From: DASUVM01 sp036378955
Lineage (GTDB): Bacteria > Patescibacteriota > Saccharimonadia > Saccharimonadales > Saccharimonadaceae
Length of the DNA: 64,000 nt
Direction: 5' to 3'
Assembly: GCA_036378955.1 (NCBI GenBank)
Contig: DASUVM010000003.1
Span: 1-64,000, forward strand
The notes under the pieces are model-generated. The model was not told where the DNA came from. It made no database searches and was given only the letters and a program-made list of their open reading frames with translations. Positions within the stretch are counted from its first letter, which is position 1. Each line of letters opens with the position of its first letter. Below are positions 60,228 through 64,000 of this stretch, piece after piece. The translations under genes and the position numbers were made by a program.

Positions 60228-61643
60228 CTACAGCCACTCCGCGTTCTTGAGGAGTTCTTCAAGACCGGCAAGCGGCTTATTGGTTTGATTGCCATGTTCG
60301 TAAATAAGGATATTCTTGGTAGGAATACGCCAGACGTGCATCGTGAGGTTTTTTTCAAGCGCGGTACAGGGTTGCAGGGTGAGATATTGGGCATCAAGGC
60401 CGCCCACACTAAACGTATCTTCTTTCACCTCTGGCGCATAAAAAACGGCCTCGTAGGCGGTACTTACCAGGCATCCTTCATAAACAGGGTCATCGAGAGT
60501 GGTGTAGGGCAGCCATTCGGCGCCAGCTTGTGCAAGATCGACCACGATAAACTGCGGGCAATCGAGGCGGTCTTCGGGAGTTTTACAGCGGCTTACATCA
60601 ACCACCCTCGCACGGCCCTTGGTGCCGTACTCGTTGGCGATCTGCCACTTGTTGCCAAGCTTCAAACCCAGGCCGAACAGATTTGTCGCCGGCGTCTCGC
60701 CAGATTTGAGGTATTGTTTAATTGAGTTCACAACTTCAGCTTGCACCTGCGGGGCACGAAGCAGATTGTTGTGTTCGCACCAAGCGCTCGACCACGGGGA
60801 GATCAATGTGTCAGAGGTGCAAGTAAAAACTTTTTTGCCGTCACTTCGCCCATGGTTGGTATATTCCGCCGTTGCCGACTCAACCGACACGGCCAAATCG
60901 CCGCCAGTTGTCGCAGCCGGCGAGCAGCCCCAGGGCAAACACGCCTGCCAAGACACTTCACCAGCGATCGTCTTAACCGACACTCCCGGCGGGAAATGCG
61001 CCAGCTTTGCTAGTTGCTCAGAACCAATTTGCATTCCGCCAGTTGCCCGGGCCGTGTTAATCTGTTTGCAGGCATCAACGAGCAACGCACCGAACGGCGC
61101 TTCGCAGGCCGACAGCCAGAAATACGACTCAACGTCAGCATACCGCGAGCCCTTATGAGGCGGAGCGATCGTAATGACATGCTCAACAACATCCTTGATG
61201 TGAATGCCGTAGGCTGCCGAATCGAATGCTTCGCGAGCCGCTAGGCCACCCATTGAATGAGTCAGCAAAATAACCGGGCGCTTCGACAGAATTGAGTAGC
61301 AGGCGATGTATTTGGTAAGGCGCGGAGCGATGTCGGGGTCGGTGACCCAGCGAGTATTTACATGCTCGTAGTTGAAGTAAAAAAACGCTCCGTCCCGAAC
61401 TTGGCTCTTTATTAGCTCTTCAATTGAACCTTTGCCCTGCCAGACCTCAGGATTACTCTTATATCCGTGGACTGAAACTATCGGCGTCTTAGACGTTGCT
61501 AGCTCTACCTCATTCTTTACCAGTCCGAGCTCAGCAACACACTTGTGCTGCTGCGCCGCAACAGGCCGCGGAGACACCATTGCCATTGCCAACAAACTCA
61601 ATACAATTACCAGCACCCTCAGGCACCCTGCGATAACTCGCAC
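60228..61643 (-). CDS. secreted alpha/beta hydrolase (lipase/triacylglycerol-esterase-like)
   Basis: 471 residues. Signal peptide to about residue 31 (VLVIVLSLLAMAMVSPRPVA, then AQQ). The alpha/beta-hydrolase fold shows the oxyanion VSVHGYKSN (His59-Gly60), FFYFNYEHVN, and the nucleophile elbow LLTHSMGGLAAREAF with Ser130. The later catalytic Asp and His are not certain. Cysteines in pairs suggest export. The GTG start follows GGAGA by five bases. It is 10 bp after the 144-aa gene, probably co-transcribed. Confidence 0.8.
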   Translation of the reverse strand: MRVIAGCLRVLVIVLSLLAMAMVSPRPVAAQQHKCVAELGLVKNEVELATSKTPIVSVHGYKSNPEVWQGKGSIEELIKSQVRDGAFFYFNYEHVNTRWVTDPDIAPRLTKYIACYSILSKRPVILLTHSMGGLAAREAFDSAAYGIHIKDVVEHVITIAPPHKGSRYADVESYFWLSACEAPFGALLVDACKQINTARATGGMQIGSEQLAKLAHFPPGVSVKTIAGEVSWQACLPWGCSPAATTGGDLAVSVESATAEYTNHGRSDGKKVFTCTSDTLISPWSSAWCEHNNLLRAPQVQAEVVNSIKQYLKSGETPATNLFGLGLKLGNKWQIANEYGTKGRARVVDVSRCKTPEDRLDCPQFIVVDLAQAGAEWLPYTTLDDPVYEGCLVSTAYEAVFYAPEVKEDTFSVGGLDAQYLTLQPCTALEKNLTMHVWRIPTKNILIYEHGNQTNKPLAGLEELLKNAEWL

Positions 61644-61652
61644 CGAAATCTC

Positions 61653-62087
61653 CTACTGAATAGTACGAATCTTCCATTTTTGACCAATATGCTCAAAGAG
61701 AACATTGACCTCACTCGGGTCTTTGCCGGGCATCACAAGGGTTGCCTTGGCATATCCGGCCACTTCGTTAAACTGCAAGGTCTCTTCGTGCAACGTGAAC
61801 AATGTTCCATTTGGTGGCATTGGTAGCCCTGCCGACCGTGACCAGATGGTTTTGTAGGTTGTCGGGTCACTACTCAACAGATCGTTAGCGAGTTCTTTCG
61901 CTACTTCAATCGTCAATGGCGGCACCTCTGCCGGAGGCTTCTCTTTGGCAGACGCTTCAGCCGAGGCTTTAGGTTTTTGGTTGACGATAGTTTCTTGACG
62001 CGCGCCAAAAAACCAAAAAAGGCCAACTACAACCATAACTGCAACAATAAGGCACCCAGTAATGGGCAATATAACTCTACGCGACAA
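61653..62087 (-). CDS. anchored extracytoplasmic protein, 144 aa
   Basis: An N-terminal membrane helix (VILPITGCLIVAVMVVVGLFWFF), an Ala/Lys/Pro spacer (KPKASAEASAKEKPPAEVPP), then a small alpha/beta domain ending YAKATLVMPGKDPSEVNVLF and EHIGQKWKIRTIQ, reminiscent of NTF2-like or DUF3887/DUF4878 modules. The TTG start is preceded by AAGGGAG. It is encoded with the secreted hydrolase and so may help its folding or localisation; this is inferred from position alone. Confidence 0.6.
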   Translation of the reverse strand: MSRRVILPITGCLIVAVMVVVGLFWFFGARQETIVNQKPKASAEASAKEKPPAEVPPLTIEVAKELANDLLSSDPTTYKTIWSRSAGLPMPPNGTLFTLHEETLQFNEVAGYAKATLVMPGKDPSEVNVLFEHIGQKWKIRTIQ

Positions 62088-62151
62088 CTCCCACTCCCTT
62101 CTTTAGTTTTGTATGTGCGATCCTCGATATGGCTTACCGAGGAACGAAAAG

Positions 62152-62183
62152 ATCATAGCACAGTTTTTACTTTGTGCTATGAT
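62152..62183. promoter_or_regulatory. palindromic divergent promoter
   Basis: Perfect 11-bp inverted repeat ATCATAGCACA (62152-62162) / TGTGCTATGAT (62173-62183), 10-bp centre. Each arm contains TATGAT on its outward strand, so the same sequence may give -10 boxes in both directions and also be an operator. Confidence 0.65.
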
Positions 62184-62189
62184 ACGGGC

Positions 62190-62648
62190 ATGAAAAATAA
62201 CCAAAAGCGCATTAGGCTCTCTAAAAAAAGTGTACTTATATTAGTTTTTGGGATCGCTATTCTGCTAGGAGGCTGGCTGGCTTTTACGAATTTTGCGCCG
62301 CGACCGCTTGGAGATGGGCTAGAGTATTTAGGGAAAAAAGATTTTGGAGACTATCTTTTTGGTGACTCCAAACCACATTCTAAATATTACTATGGCACCG
62401 ATGTGGATATCGAGGAGATAAGATCGCATTTCCCTAAAGCAAAGCTTAAATCGACCGACTCTTACGCCTATTCTGCGGCGTATCGTACCCGCTTTATAGT
62501 TTTCTCCTTTAACGACCAGGTCTTTACCATTTCTTACTACAATAGCAACAAAGCCATAGCAGAAGCTATGAACATAAAAGAAACAGACAAAAAATACACC
62601 ATTTCAATAACAAGCTATGACTACGAAGCAGCAAAGAAAGCACTGTAA
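62190..62648 (+). CDS. membrane-anchored hypothetical protein, 152 aa
   Basis: ATG 62190 lies six bases after TATGAT, so the longer open frame (from 61977) is rejected. There is one N-terminal helix (SVLILVFGIAILLGGWLAFT), then an extracytoplasmic alpha+beta domain with GDGLEYLGKKDFGDYLFGDS, YYYGTDVDIEEIRSHFP and repeated Tyr (SYAYSAAYRTRFIVFSF). No family is recognised. It ends one base before the convergent pgk stop. Confidence 0.65.
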   Translation: MKNNQKRIRLSKKSVLILVFGIAILLGGWLAFTNFAPRPLGDGLEYLGKKDFGDYLFGDSKPHSKYYYGTDVDIEEIRSHFPKAKLKSTDSYAYSAAYRTRFIVFSFNDQVFTISYYNSNKAIAEAMNIKETDKKYTISITSYDYEAAKKAL

Positions 62649-63887
62649 CTAACGGCTAAGTAGCGCTGCAACACCAGGCAGTTCTTGGCCGGCGAGAAGT
62701 TCGAGGCAGGCGCTGCCGCCGGTTGAGATGTGCGAGAAGCTTTGGCCGTGGGCGGCGTCCCAGTGTAGCACGAAATCGGCGGTGTCGCCGCCGCCAACCA
62801 CACTGGTAACTTCAGTTTTGTGTTGGGCAAGCCACAAGCAAAGCCGTGCAGAGCCGTGCGCAAAATTCGGCAGTTCGCTCACACCAAGCGTGCCGCTCCA
62901 TAGTACTGTTTTAGCTCCTTCGAGCCTCGCGAGCATGTGTTCGATCGATTGATCCCCCATGTCTAAAATAAGATCATCTTCGGCCAATTGATCAACCGGT
63001 TTATTGACCCGCCTGGCAGTTTCACCCACAACTTTAGCGGTTGCGACATCACTCGGCAAATATATTTTTTGATTATTATGCAAACACATTCGGTGATCAT
63101 GCAGGTCAGAGCATACTAGGCGCGCCACTCGTTCAATCACTGCTTGCTGCCCTGGCTCAAGCTTGCTTTTGCCTATATTATAGCCCTGCCACGCAAAAAA
63201 ATTATTAGCCATGGCGCCGCCAATCACCACAGTGTCGGCAGTTTTAGCAAAGTGCTCTACCACCTTAATTTTGTCGGATACTTTTGCACCGCCTAAAACG
63301 ACTGCCAGCGGACGCTTTGGGTTATCGCGCACAGATTCAAGTAGCGTCACTTCTTTTTCAAGTAATAAGCCCGCGACGCTTGGCAAGAACTGGGTAATTC
63401 TATCGGTGCTAGCGTGTGCCCGGTGCACAACGCCAAAGCCATCTTGTATAAAATAGTGGGCCAGGCTATCAGTGGCGAGCTGGCGGGCAAAATCGGCATT
63501 GTTTTGTTCTTCTTCGGCATGAAAACGCAGGTTTTCAAGCAGCAAAATAGCTGGTTTGTGGATATTCTTGATTGTTTGCTTGACGCGATCGCCAATACAC
63601 TCAGGCACAAAATGAACTGGTTTGTGCAGTAAGTTAGCAAGGTGCTGGGCGATTGGCTCAAGGCTCAGTTTTTTGTCAGGTTTGCCAGCTGGCCGGCCAA
63701 GATGCGAGCAAATTACTACGGTGCAGTTATGGTCAAGTAAATACTCGAGGGTTGGCAGCGACTGCCTGAGGCGATAATCGTCAGCAATTGAACCATCGCT
63801 TTTTAGCGGCACGTTGTAGTCGGCCCGCATGAGCACGGTTTTACCTTCAAGCTCTATGCCACGAACTGTTTGTTTATGAAATGCCAC
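62649..63887 (-). CDS. pgk: phosphoglycerate kinase
   Basis: 412 residues, normal. It transfers phosphate from 1,3-bisphosphoglycerate to ADP. The N-domain shows RADYNVPLKSDGSIADDYR and SHLGRPAGK (basic patch), then LLLENLRFHAEEEQN. The hinge and C-domain nucleotide site are AVVLGGAKVSDKIKVVE, VIGGAMANNFF and the Gly-rich TSVVGGGDTADFV. The GTG start has AAGGTGG upstream, and a TATAAA lies about 20 bp before it. Confidence 0.96.
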   Translation of the reverse strand: MAFHKQTVRGIELEGKTVLMRADYNVPLKSDGSIADDYRLRQSLPTLEYLLDHNCTVVICSHLGRPAGKPDKKLSLEPIAQHLANLLHKPVHFVPECIGDRVKQTIKNIHKPAILLLENLRFHAEEEQNNADFARQLATDSLAHYFIQDGFGVVHRAHASTDRITQFLPSVAGLLLEKEVTLLESVRDNPKRPLAVVLGGAKVSDKIKVVEHFAKTADTVVIGGAMANNFFAWQGYNIGKSKLEPGQQAVIERVARLVCSDLHDHRMCLHNNQKIYLPSDVATAKVVGETARRVNKPVDQLAEDDLILDMGDQSIEHMLARLEGAKTVLWSGTLGVSELPNFAHGSARLCLWLAQHKTEVTSVVGGGDTADFVLHWDAAHGQSFSHISTGGSACLELLAGQELPGVAALLSR

Positions 63888-63960
63888 GAGCGCCCACCTT
63901 GTTTATAACAATGTAATTTTAACATATAAAGCGGAGTGTTGTATGACGATTAGGTGCGCA

Positions 63961-64000
63961 CGGGCATTATCGAATCATCGCTCTTTCCGAGCGTAACGCA
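63961..64000. repeat. long palindromic element, copy 3, cut by the window end
   Basis: The plus strand reads CGAATCATC, stem GCTC/GAGC with loop TTTCC, then GTAACGCA at the last bases. This matches the core of copies 1 and 2 up to the window edge. The left outer arm should start upstream of about 63970 and its partner lies beyond the window. Confidence 0.75.

Noticed and set aside
1..64000. UGA recoding to glycine, as in some CPR lineages
   Set aside because: TGA ends many complete genes at family-typical positions (for example the ABC fragment and the APH-like kinase), so the standard code is used.
1..64000. CRISPR arrays, rRNA or tRNA genes
   Set aside because: No regularly spaced direct repeats and no cloverleaf with tRNA-conserved positions were seen. 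The repeated elements found are dispersed palindromes.

Overview
The window looks like a chromosomal segment of a Patescibacteria (CPR) bacterium, most likely a Saccharibacteria/TM7 relative. This is inferred from gene content, not from a marker search. The supporting signs are compact, mostly single-copy housekeeping genes (uvrA, obg, alaS, metG, pcrA, ruvX, mltG, tpiA, pgk, mnmA, rsmA), an unusually short alanyl-tRNA synthetase, many small lineage-restricted membrane or secreted proteins, and many genes whose -10 box sits only 6-8 nt before the start codon. TGA is used as a stop, so the code is standard and not the UGA-recoded Gracilibacteria/SR1 code. I saw no rRNA, tRNA or CRISPR array.

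Layout. 1-3.7 kb: the 3' end of an ABC exporter, a coiled-coil protein, a lone M16-like protein and a resolvase lacking its catalytic N-terminus. 3.8-7.3 kb: a uridine-kinase-like gene divergent from an APH-like kinase/HAD/SDR run. 7.5-12.2 kb: L25/Ctc, DedA, then a nucleotide-type cluster (deoxyribosyltransferase-like with a ribbon-helix-helix tail, HAD, phosphoribosyltransferase-like) and small genes. 12.3-24 kb: a large membrane protein with a transglutaminase-like domain, uvrA, a VTT-family membrane protein, exonuclease I and obg. 24-30 kb: cell-envelope genes (LysM-CHAP hydrolase, mltG, ruvX, a membrane-anchored protein, an FtsA-like ATPase). 30-39.6 kb: alaS, a PQQ-type sugar dehydrogenase, a DUF4143 ATPase, a cysteine desulfurase/YdcF/mnmA operon and a tandem pair of small proteins. 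39.6-49 kb: a secreted SGNH hydrolase, tatD, metG, a histidine phosphatase and a YfiH-family enzyme, with accessory membrane proteins. 49-64 kb: an rsmA-folP-folC operon, a lipoprotein, a PPC protein, a G5/3D-type cell-wall protein, pcrA, tpiA, a secreted lipase-like protein and pgk.

The genes fit a small fermentative epibiont: glycolysis (tpiA, pgk), tRNA charging and thiolation (alaS, metG, desulfurase with mnmA), DNA repair (uvrA, pcrA, sbcB, ruvX), and a large share of secreted or envelope-remodelling proteins.

The strongest unexplained signal is a family of long intergenic palindromes (about 19.7, 32.8 and 64.0 kb). They have a nearly invariant inner core, a small stem that covaries between copies, and 22-31 bp outer arms that differ completely from copy to copy. 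Two further cloverleaf-like palindromes (21.8 and 25.6 kb) share the architecture. A second window-wide pattern is a split between leaderless housekeeping genes and leadered, Shine-Dalgarno-bearing, GC-richer accessory genes, several of which end in GC-rich hairpins.
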